From the NCBI GenBank assembly GCA_902459845.2, contig CABPSV020000011.1, positions 1 to 28,742 on the forward strand: a stretch of 28,742 bases of DNA. The letters are read 5' to 3'. Shown here piece after piece: positions 1-12,393 of this stretch (positions are counted from its first letter, which is position 1; each line of letters starts with the position of its first letter). Position numbers and translations under genes: made by a program. The notes under the pieces were generated by a model. It searched no databases and was not told the origin of the DNA. It was given only the letters and a program-made list of their open reading frames with translations. This DNA is from Hepatocystis sp. ex Piliocolobus tephrosceles (Eukaryota; Apicomplexa; Aconoidasida; Haemosporida; Plasmodiidae).

Positions 1-45
<45 letters not shown>

Positions 46-165
46 GTGACTATAACAGTAAGCGGAAAGATAACAGCAACAGTAACTACAATAATTATGA
101 CAAAAAAAAAAACATTACGTTGTTAAAACATATGCGGACATATATGCGCAAACACTTTTTTTAGA

Positions 166-196
<31 letters not shown>

Positions 197-200
197 TTTT

Positions 201-250
201 GACTAGCGTTGACTCGTGTTGACTTGTTTTGGCTCGCGCTGACTCGTTTT
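201..250 (+). repeat. Five 10-nt degenerate GACTCGTGTT-like repeats
   Basis: Five consecutive 10-nt units begin GACTAGCG, GACTCGTG, GACTTGTT, GGCTCGCG and GACTCGTT. They sit immediately after a T-tract and stand out because they are far more GC-rich than the surroundings. The 10-nt period places each TGAC-like core once per helical turn. No function is assigned. Confidence 0.7.
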
Positions 251-597
251 TTATTATTTTTTATTATTTCTTATTATTTTTTTTTTTTTACAAAACAATA
301 TAAACATGTTTTGAATATTCATATTTGCTTGAGCATTCGCTCCTTCTTTCCCCTTCACATTTCCATATTTCATAATAAGCATAGTATCATTGTTTTATTT
401 TACTCTTTTACATTGCTATGTTTGTTCGATTATTTATGAACGTGCATAAATACTTATCTTTTTTCTCTACTTTTTCGTTTTTTTTTTTTTTTTTTTATTA
501 ATTATAAGCTATAAAGCTATAGCAAACGCAGTTTCCTTTTTAGGTTTACATAAAAAAGCTTAATAAGTACGTTGCTTCTTTTATTTTTTGGGGGTGG

Positions 598-629
<32 letters not shown>
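598..629. repeat. (TA)n dinucleotide run
   Basis: About 16 copies of TA lie upstream of the plus-strand gene. This is a simple microsatellite typical of Plasmodium intergenic DNA. Confidence 0.9.
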
Positions 630-637
<8 letters not shown>

Positions 638-798
638 GAACATGCCTGCGCATACATATATTTGCACAGATCATTGCTCAATTTATTTTCTTCGCTTATT
701 TTTTTTTATAACAATAACTGGTAAGTACATAATAGTACACATACACGAACAAAATAAAAAACTACAAAAAGACATATTAACCAGTTAAAGGGGTAAGT

Positions 799-830
<32 letters not shown>

Positions 831-882
831 AATTGAAAAAAAAAAAAAAAGTGGACTTCACTACCAAGGTTAATACCCAATC

Positions 883-3800
883 ATGAAAGATGTATACCTA
901 TCGAACCGGAAAATCTACGAACTGCTAAACAGAAAGAATTACCACGGATATGAAGACATAATTAAACATACTTTTAAAAATAAATACGCAAAAATAATAA
1001 CATATTTAAATATAAATAACCCAAAGTATGAACTTATAGCACTAAAGTTACAGCAGTTTATAAACGAACACTTATGTTTTAAAGAGTCGAAAGCATATTT
1101 TTTTGGTTTTTCAAAAGAGCTGCTTGTACATTGTATGTTAGTTTATTATTATGAACATTGGCGTGGAAATGGTAATAATGTAAATCCTTCTTTAAATTTA
1201 GAAAAACAAGATGGGATTGGTTATACGTCTGGCATGAGCATGACCACAGGGTCAGGAAATTTCGGGATGAATAATATGGGTATAAATAATATGGGTATAA
1301 ATAATATGGGTATAAATAATATGGGTATAAATAATATGGGTATAAATAATATGGGTATAAATAATATGGGTATAAATAATATGGGTATAAATAATATGGG
1401 TATAAATAATATGGGTATGAATAATATGGGTATGAATAATATGGGTATAAATAATATGGGTATAAATAATATGGGTATGAATAATATGGGTATGAATAAT
1501 ATGGGTATGAATAATATGGGTATAAATAATATGGGTATAAATTACGGCAATATGCCTAACATGCACATACTGAACGTGAACACTCCAAATGAAGACTTAT
1601 CACATCAACTCGAACAAATGGTGAACGATATAGATATGGAAATTTTACACATTATTTATTGTAATGAATATTTTTATATTTTTAAAAATATTTTATTTGT
1701 TCTTAAAAACTGTGATATATTTTATGTATATAAAAATTATACAAATGATGATTTAGCATATGAGGACAACCTTACTTATGAGTTATTTTCTATTATAGAA
1801 CATACAATTAATATAAAAGAGTTTACTCAAGTGTACTTTGACACTTACAATGATACAAATATATATTTTCAATACATACAACAACTAAACAATGATAACA
1901 AAATATGGTTATACAAATATGTTATTTTATTTTTGAACATTCAGATTTATTGTATGAATATATTTTTTTATTTACAGTTAAGGTTAAATATATTATCCAG
2001 AATAGATTTACAGTTTTATTTAAGAACTTTTATGAGTTTTGTCACTACTCAAATTGGGGATGATGTACATGGTAACCGCAGCAGTAGTAGCAACGACAGT
2101 AGCATCTACAATAACAGCTACAATAACAGCTACAATAACAGCTACAATAATAGCTACAATAACAGCTACAATAACAGCTACAGTAGCAATGATATTATTA
2201 GCTACACATTAAAACAAAAGGCATACTCAGCCATTTTTTTAATTTTATCCATTGTAAGTTTAATAAAATTAGATGACATAGAAGTATATATTAAAAACTC
2301 CAATTATCATGCCCTTTTTAAATTATTTTTTGTTATGCACAATAAAAACGATAAAATTGATTACGAAGAGAATATTAAATTGCTGGTTTGTAATACAAAC
2401 TACTTATATGATTTAGTTGAAAATTTTGACTTTATTAACGACAGTTTTGTATATAAACAAGTATTACTAGAAGTTTTGGATAAAGTGTTGGGTAGTGGAT
2501 ACGAATTATTTAACAGCAATAGCGGTGATAACTATGGTGGTGATAATAACAATACACATGAGAATGAAAACACTGATCAAGCACATACAGAACTGTTAAG
2601 AAGAAACTTTAAAAATAGGAAATTTTTTCAAACTACAATAAATACAGATAGTTTTATAAAACTATGTTTAATTTTATTAAGTAAAGATAATTTTTTATTA
2701 TTTACATGTGAAATAAAAAAAAAATATAAATATATAATGATGCATTTAGGTTATTTACAAACTGATAATAATATGAATCACTTTTTAAATATGTGTTATA
2801 ATTATATGTTTTCTGATCATTCTTATCAGAATACAGAGTTAGTAACAAATGAAGTTGAGAGAAAAAATTTTGTTTTACCATTCATATCTATTGAAAGTAA
2901 AAACATTTTGTCAGAAATAGCAACTTATTTTTTTGTATATGATTATTTAAAAGGTTATTCCTATTGGTGGGGAGATACTGTAGATGATTATAACATTAGT
3001 ACAGGGAACAGTATACCATCTATATTTGATAATAAAGGTTTAAAATATGAAGGAAGTAGTGAGTATGATGAATGTCATCCTACAATCTTACACAATACAA
3101 ATAAATTAATACTAAACGTTTTTTTAAATAAAATACAAAATTCGTCAACTGTTAATATGCTTATTTCGTTTAATCATAATTTGTTATGTATTTATAGAAT
3201 GCTAAAAGCATTGATAGGATCGAGTGCAAATTTGATTAAGTTTTCGCTAGTTGGTTGTCGTGTGAATGAATTAATAAGGAGAGAAGATAATGAATACTCA
3301 CATACATTTGGTTATGTTGATGATAGTAGTAACTACTATAACAGTGGTAACCTTGATGAATTGCCATCTACTAACAGTTTATATAATAAAATATTAAATA
3401 CATTGGAAAAGAAAGAGAAAAATATAAATAATGTGTTTGTTACTTATATAGAATATTATTACATAGTGTTAGATTATTATTGTAAATATTTTTATGCACA
3501 TAATAATGTTAACGATATTTATGTAAAAAATCCTATATGTTTTAATTTTTTTAAAAGTTTAATTCGTTTTTTTTGTAATATATTAAAAATAAATAAATGT
3601 TTTCATTTAATGATAGAAATGAAATTAAATAGTTATTTTAGTTTACCTTACGATATCAACAACAGTTTTATCAGTTTGTTTACTCATGTGTTAGTTTTAT
3701 CCTTAGATCATAGTAGTTTGAGAGAACTTTGTACTGATATAGCTAGTTGTTTATTATTTATGTTTAAAAAAGTAAATATAAACAAACTGAATGCGTACAT

Positions 3801-6800
3801 ATTTCAAATGTTTGCATATATAGAACATCAACAATTGGAACAAGTTGACAGAGCCAGTGATTTATTAGAAAAAAATGCTTACAATATGGAAGAAAAATAT
3901 CAACCTTTTACACAACCTACTAATTTGAACTATTTAAAAAGTAACGGAATAAATACATCTGGTCTTACAAATTTAGATACATTATATAAAAAAACAAAAC
4001 AGTTTAATAGTGATTATAATAAAAATAGTTTAAACAAAAATACAGGTAATTTTTTTGTTTTATCTGATTTAACAGCTGATAGAAATAAATATGAAAATTA
4101 TAGTGACTTAAATTTTAAAAACAAAAATATTATGAACATTAAGGAAAATTTTAGAATAGACATTTCGTTTTTGAAAATTTTTTCATTTTTAGATGAGGTC
4201 AGACATACTTATTGTTATGAAGGGATTGGTGATGATGGGTTTTATGGAGGAGTTAGTGATGGTGGTGGTGGTGATGGTGGTGGTGGTGATGGTGGTGGTG
4301 GTGATGGTGGTTATGGTTATGGTTATGGTGGTGGTGGTGATGGTGATGGTGATGGTGGTTATGGTTATGGTGGTGGTGGTGATAAACAAGAGCAAATACG
4401 CACTTTACCTCTCATACCTGGTAGTGATATTTCATGGGGAAAGAAACTTTTACTGAGTAAAGGTACAAACAAAAGTCAACGAGTAAAAAAAAATAAACAG
4501 GAAAAAACGAAAATACCTATATCAAATAATTGCTTTTATTTCCAATTAAATATAGGTGAATATGAATGTTGTGTAAATACAAAACATGTAGAAGAATACA
4601 TTAGTTTTGAAGATATTTTTATATTGACATTAACCGATATATGTAATTTAAGTAAAAAATTAAATACATTTATTTCGAATCTTTTAGTTATTTATGAAGA
4701 AGAGAAAAATAAAAAAGTTTATTTTTTTACAGAAAAAATAATAAAAATATTTAAAATTATAATAAAAAGAAAGCGTAATAATTTTTTCGATTTAAGTGTA
4801 TACCAATCATTTCAATTAAAGTTGTTAAAAGTTTTAGATTGTATTAATGTGTTTATACAAAAATGGGTAATTTGGATATTGCATAATATGGATGAAAATT
4901 TAAAAAATAAAAAAGAAGTTAATACTAAAAGATTAGTAAAACTATTTTTTATTACTTACTATAAATATATAAAAAATTATTTTTTAAATGTAAATAATTT
5001 TATTACAAATGAAATGAAAACTGATAATGTAACAAGTAATAGTAACCATTACAATCATAATAAATATTTCTTTCATTTTTTTTTTCATATTTTTTGTAAA
5101 TATATTAATAAAATATTTGTACATAATTTTTCTTCATCCTTTATGTTTAACGAATCAAAGAATGAGATCTTAAATTCGACTTTATTTATAATTAACAGTT
5201 TGCTTGGTTTGACAGATGGTTTGAATGTGCATAAGGCGATATCGGCATTGGTATATAGGAGTAGTAGTAGTAGTAGTGGTAGTAGTAGTGGTAATGATGT
5301 ATTTAATTCATTATGCAAGGGGGGGAACAACGACGACGATGACCACCTTTTAAACATTCCAATAAAACAATATAATACCAACTATAACGATCGAAGAGAA
5401 CCATTATATGTATCTTCATCGTTGGGAATACAAAATGGAGTAAATGATAATACAAATGACAATGATGGTTATAACGGTTCGAGCGGAATTTTATCCAAAC
5501 ATGAAAATACAAATTTTAATTATTTTATGAAAAATATAATTATTAATCATAATACATTACAAAATGAAAATCAAAATGGTAATTTGTTAAAAAAAAAAAG
5601 AATAAATATATTTCTTGTTCAGCAAGAAAATAACAATTATATGCAAAACTATTACACGGCAAATTATATAACGGATGTTATTTTATTGGAAAAAGGAAAT
5701 GTAAGGGATGTTGATTCGTTTTATAACAACATTCTACCAATTCGTAAGGCGTTGGAAATTATTAATGTCCCGAGGTCAGAATCTTTTCATGACTGTCGTG
5801 TTGAGACTAGTAGTGATGGTTGTGGTGAGGGTAGTAGTATTGGTAGTGGTAGTGGTAGTGGTAGTTGTAGTTGTATCTACTACCGCAGTAACAGTTCATA
5901 CTCAGATAGAAATATTTCTGACTTACATAACAACGAAATAAAAAGCATAAACGACATGGATTATTCCAAACGTACAGGTAAAGATTACAATAAGATGACT
6001 ACACTAACTAAAAAAAAAGGTAAAAAAAAGACTAGAAGTGGAAGAATAAGTGAAAATATAAATACAAGTACAGGTGGTGGTAGAAGTACAGGTGGTGGTA
6101 GAAGTACAGGTGGTGGTAGAAGTACAGGTGGTGGTAGAAGTACAGGTGGTGGTAGAAGTACAGGTAGTGATAGAAGTACAGGTAGTGGTACAAGTGAAAG
6201 TACCAGTGTAAAAGTAAAAAATGTTACCAGAGAAACGTATTACTCCAAATCATGGAACATATATTATAAAAATGGAAGTAAGAATACAACTTCTACAATA
6301 TGCGATTTATTTTTTTATAATTTTTTTACATACATAACAAATATTTTAGAAGTTATATTTCAAAATAACTACATATATTTTTTAAGTGATTTTTTATTAA
6401 TAAGTTATGAACAGTCAGGTACAAATGTAAATAATTTATTAAATTCTTTGGACCCTTCACAAAATGATAATAAAATGCGTAGCACTAACAGTACCATACG
6501 TGGTACTAATAGCAATAATAGTTATTACTACTACTACTATTATGGTTCGATTTTTAACCATTTCATTGATATATTTAACAAAAGTTTTTATAAAAAAGAA
6601 ATAAAACTTAGTACTAGTCATTTAGGTTATAAATGTATCAACCAGTACAATACTGAACTATTTTATTCAAATTATAATAACACCCATGGACGATCTTGTA
6701 ATATTTTTTTTCATAGCTTATATAAAAACATAATTAATAAAATTTTATTGCTATACTCGCAAGTTTTAAAACATGCATGCCAATTTGGACATATAAAAAA

Positions 6801-7038
6801 AATAGGAAAAGTCGCAAATAGTATATTTAATCAAATATGTTCTTGTTTTGATTTATCACACCCTGTTTCTCATTTGTTTTCGAAGTTTCCTTTAAATGTG
6901 TTACACAAGGTAGGTTTTTTTCTCTGTTTTTAATTTGAATTGTGTATGTACTTGTACCTACTCTATGTATGTTACCCGTACCTACTGTATGTATGTTACC
7001 CGTACGTACCCACTATGTAATACACACCCATCATGTCT

Positions 7039-7076
<38 letters not shown>

Positions 7077-10000
7077 TGGCAGAACGACGTCGTGAGCAAT
7101 GCACTAAATGACGACATCCGAAAAATTGAACAGAAATACGCCAACGAAAGGAGAGAAACGCTAAGCCTATCGCTAATATACTGTTTGCAACACAATTTTA
7201 CAAATAGTTACCATTTTTATGAAAATATAAATGAACTGTTCAGATTAAAAGGTTTAAATAATATTTATTTTTTATGCAAATATAGTCGTGGTTTTTTATG
7301 TTTACAGGGGGTGTTAAAAATATTTACGAACAAAATTAGACAATACATAAAACAGGCAGGCGTGCAAATGGAAACGAAAATGGTCTCAAAGAACTACTTG
7401 TATTTAAAAATTGATGATATGGAAAAATGTTTTTATATTTTAAAAAATTTATATTTGTTTGTTATGTCAGGTACGATTAAGTATACCCGTGCAATATATG
7501 AAGATATGTTTGATATGTTGTTAAGTATAGTAGAGTTGCACGTACATTCTGATTTTGATGCAACTGCATATGCTAATACTACTGTCGAAACAGAGGCCAA
7601 CAATACCAACAATACCAACAATACCAACAATACCAACAATACCAACAATACTAACAGTACCAACAATACCAACAATACCAACAATACCAACAATACCAAC
7701 AATACTAACAGTACCAATAATGTAAAGGTACGGACACGTTATGGACTAATTTTAAAAAAAATGCTATGTCTAACATTACATTTTATTAATAACATATATG
7801 TAATAATATTTAATAATAACGAAGAAGGAGAAAATAACTATGTTACGAGAAAAAACAGATTCTATGAACTGGTAGAAAAATTGTTTTACAACTATGTAAT
7901 TAAATTGAAAAAAAATGCAAAGGTTTTACTTAGGTTAAATGAAAACAGAATTAAATTACGTAAACAAAAAATATATAAAAATATGTATAGCCAAAAAAGC
8001 AAAAAAGAATTAAAACAATATCTTATCCATTTAAATATAATAAGTGAATTATTTGAATTAGTAATAAAAGGAGTGTACCTAAATGAAAAAGAAATAAACA
8101 GAATTATTATTAATATATGTTATGATAATAGTTTATGTAGTATATTCTATCACATCGATTACTATAATTTAAATAGTTTGATAAATAAATATTTACATTT
8201 GTATAAAAAAAAAAAAGATAATATTAAAAAAATAAATAAAATTTTAAAATTCAATAGAAATGTATCAAACGAAAGGAATATATACATAAATGACAACACG
8301 TTAATAAATAACATGTTACATATATTAACAGTACAAGAAATTAAATATGAATATGTTTTAAATGTAGATACGGGTACACAAAATTATAATACTGCTATTA
8401 GGAAGAATAAACATATAAGTGGTGTAAGTGGTGTAAGTGGTGTAAGTGGTGTAAGTGGTGTAAGTGGTGTAAGCGGTGTAAACGGTGTAAGTGGTGTAAG
8501 TGGTGTAAGCGGTGTAAACGGTGTAAACGGTGTAAACGGTGTACGCGATGTACTAACAGAAAGTATATTCGATGAACGTGACAATGCATTTATACTTAAA
8601 AATTTAATTCAAAAAAAAATAAATCTATTAGACAACGATACAGATGATTATGTTAGTAATAAATTGTTTGAAAATAAAGGAAAAAATTATGGAACTGAAA
8701 ACTTTTTGTTTGATATTAAAAATTATAAGAACTGTACAAGAGGACTTACATATACATATATGTTCCCTTTTGACAATACATCATATAATGGAATAAATTC
8801 AAAAAATAATGACATTATCAGTTATGCTTATAATGCCAGTGTATCTACTTACAACAATGACAACCTCCTTTACAATAAATACATAAGTGTTATTCACAGT
8901 AATAATAATAATACTGATAATAAAAAATATATTTTAAACGATTTAATACAAGATGATGGGTTAATGTGGAAAAATAAAAATGTATTCTCATACATAAATC
9001 AGGATGATATTAAAAACCAGAAAGAGTATCGTTTATTAAAAAAAAAAATTAATTCAACCATTGCAAATAATCAGGCTAATATATATGGTTTTAAAAAAAA
9101 AGAAAATATTATTCAAGGTAATACGATGGATTATTCATCTAACTTTTTAGGAAATAATAATAATAATAATAATACTACATCCGTTACTCATAGTAGTACT
9201 TATAATCCACTAATAAATACAAATCCTAATCAGGGTATACATAATTTTACAAATATTGACAATGTCAAAACTGGAGAAAATAGGAGTTCGACTTTTACAG
9301 TAGCACCAGTAGTACCATCACTACCTTTAACATGTTGCTGTAACAATTCGGATATTTATTATTCCAAAATAGAGAATGAAAAACGAGAAGAAATGATAAA
9401 AAAAGTAAGAAAAAAAGAAAAAACAGAAAACGCCAGTTATAATTATAATTGTAACATTTATACTGATTATAACAACCATTCAAGTTATGATTGTTTTGGT
9501 AATTACTTTGGTGAGGATAATTTTGAAAATTTGTTTTTTCAAAAATATTTTAAAAACGAGATAGAATGTATGAAATATATAAATTTAACATTAAGTGTTA
9601 ATGATAGCAAAATAAGATTACTTTTAGTTTTATACAAACTTATAATTATATTGAAATATAAAAAAATATTATCCAATGAAATATATAAAAAAGAAGAACA
9701 AACATTTTTAAAATTAAATAATATAAAAAAAAAAACACCTTTTCTTTTTTTTATACACGAATCTATGGTTACTCTTATGACAACACCCAAACAAATAAAA
9801 AAAAATTCACTTTATTATATTATTATTGTTACAATTTTGATTAATATGTTTTCTTTGGATATACCTTCACAAAATATTGACAGTAGTAATAAAGGGAGTT
9901 CTAATACTAACTGCACTGATCAACCACTTTTATCACATACACAACAAATGGGGGCTAATAATATGTATAATTTTATGAAATTACAACAAAACCAACAACA

Positions 10001-12350
10001 AAACCAACAACAAAACCAACAACAAAACCAACAACAAAACCAGAACTTGTTTGGGAAAAGTCCAAATTTTCAAGGCCCCCAAATGAACAAAAATTCATTA
10101 AATAATAACGACCCCTTTTCAGACGACTCTACAGAAGAAGGAAATGAAACATACATGAACGACTTTTGTCAGAACCAATTTTTTTGCGAATCATTTTTAG
10201 AACAATCTAACATTTGTAGGATAAAAAATAATAAACATATAACAAAAGTTTTTAAAAATTTGAACAGTATTGGAGAAAATAGGAATCTTTTGCAACTGTA
10301 TGATTTGTTAGTTAGACATGATGGGGATTATAAAGAGGATGGTAATCAGGATGGTAATGGAGATAGGCATGAGGAGATAGAAATAAGTGACGATAGTTAT
10401 AAAACTTGTAGCGATAATGAAAGTGGTGGTGGTGTCGGAAGTAGCGGTGGTGGTATCAAAAGTGGTGGCAGTGTAAGAGACCAAGAAAAATGCCGAAACC
10501 ACCAACAAAGCATAATTTACAACATGGACATTTTTTTATCATTATTTCTCAGAGTCCTAGTAACCCACTTAAACAGTTTTCAACTAAATGATAACAACTC
10601 TTATGTTTTTAAAAACTTTGACTCTTTATATGTACCCAATGAAATAATAAAAAGGAGTTATCCAAACAACTATTTTAATATTAATTTATTTGTAATTTTA
10701 TTGGAACTTTTTTATTTATTTATAAGGATATATAACAATTATTTTATCAGTCGCAGTAGGGTAAGGCGTGGAACTGTAAGCACAAGTATAGGTGCAAGTA
10801 TAGGTGCAAGTACAGGTGCAAGTATAGGTGCAAGTACAGGTGCAAGTATAGGTGCAAGTACAGGTGCAAGTATAGGTGCAAGTACAGGTGCAAGTACAGG
10901 TGCAAATACAGGTGCAAATACAGGTGCAAGTATAGGCGCATGTACAGGCGCAATAGTAACCCGAAAAGAGGAAACTATTTTTTCACATGGAAAGGTTAAA
11001 CAAAGCGAATATAACTGTAACGATATTTATGTAAAAACTTTGAAAGAGGCACTAAAAGAATGTTACACTTACCATTCTGTACATATGAAAAATGAAAAAA
11101 AAATAAAAAAAATGTTTTTTTTAAAACATATATTGTTATACTTTTTGTATAATCGTATAAATATAATTTATGAATTGATTTATAACTTTTTTGTAAATCG
11201 TGAACAATGGAACAAAGGAAAATTACTTTATGATGAAAATCAAAATCAAGTGAAAAATAAAACAAACGGACAAACACATAAACATATATCTTATATGGTA
11301 AACAAACATGTATATAAATATTTACAAAATGTATTATACGATCACATAGATAAAATAAATTCTTTTTTAGATAACAATCAATATTATTACTATTTTTATA
11401 TTAGTACCTTAACCTTTATTACTTTAAACACACATATATGTTTACATATAATAAAAAATAATATAATCACAAAATTAATTTATATACCTATTATTTACCA
11501 CTCCATATTTGACAAACAAAAAAAATTTAGTTCAATTTATTTACTCGAAAATAATAAATATATAAGAAATAAAAACCAGATTACATTTTGTTCCCTAATA
11601 GTGTTAATTATTAAAATGTTATATATTTTTGTAAATAATTTTAAAAAAGAAAAAAAAAATTCAACAAATAATTTTTATCATTATTTAAAAAAAACATTAA
11701 ATTTAAATACAGATAGTGTATTTCTGAATGAAAGTTTATTTATAGATACACATGCATCAGATGATAATAATGGTAGTAACTCAGAACATAAAAGTGTATC
11801 AGAACATAAAAGTGTATCAGAACATAAAAGTGTATCAGATAATAAAAGTGTATCAGAACATAAAAGTGTATCAGATTATAAAAGTGTATCAGATGCTGAT
11901 GGGGGAGATAGCTTTCATTTAGGTTTGAATAATCGGGATGGTAATATGTACGAACTTTCTCCATATAAATCAGATTCGAATTATTATAAAAAAGAAATAC
12001 CACAAAAGGAAGAAAAAACAAATGACCAATGGTTTTTGTCAAAAATATTTTCTCCCAGTAAAAATTACGAACAAATTAATATCGAAATGGGTCATAATAC
12101 TCCTACTGCTGGCAATGGTCTTGGCAATGGCCTTGGTAATAGTCCTGACAATGGTCTTGGCAGTGGTCTTGGCAATGGTCTTGGCAATGGTCTTGGCAAT
12201 GGCCTTGGTAATAGTCCTGACAATGGTCTTGGCAGTGGTCTTGGCAATGGCCTTGGTAATAGTCCTGACAATGGTCTTGGCAGTGGTCTTGGCAATAGCC
12301 TTGGTAATAGTCCTGACAATGGTCCTGACAGTGGTAGTAGAAGTAGTAGT

Positions 12351-12393
<43 letters not shown>

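Larger units (their letters stand above)
1..882. other. Upstream non-coding region of the plus-strand gene
   Basis: This stretch holds no convincing gene. It contains a T-tract at the left edge (1-41), (TA)n runs near 166-187 and 598-629, T-tracts near 479-496, A-tracts just before the gene (about 804-829 and 836-850), and a small 10-nt repeat at 201-250. The open frames here encode only F, Y, I and L-rich or Y/I-alternating products, as expected from AT-rich DNA. It presumably carries the promoter and 5' UTR of the gene starting at 883. Confidence 0.75.

Noticed and set aside
209..439. 76-aa frame in the left upstream region
   Set aside because: F, Y and I-rich composition of AT-rich DNA, overlapping T-tracts. 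No homology or coding context.
442..446. GTGCA core, possible AP2-I type site
   Set aside because: A single 5-nt match is expected by chance in the upstream region.
7599..7715. Dense N-x-T glycosylation sequons in the NNT array
   Set aside because: The protein has no signal peptide and is predicted to be nuclear-pore-associated, so the sequons are a by-product of the repeat.
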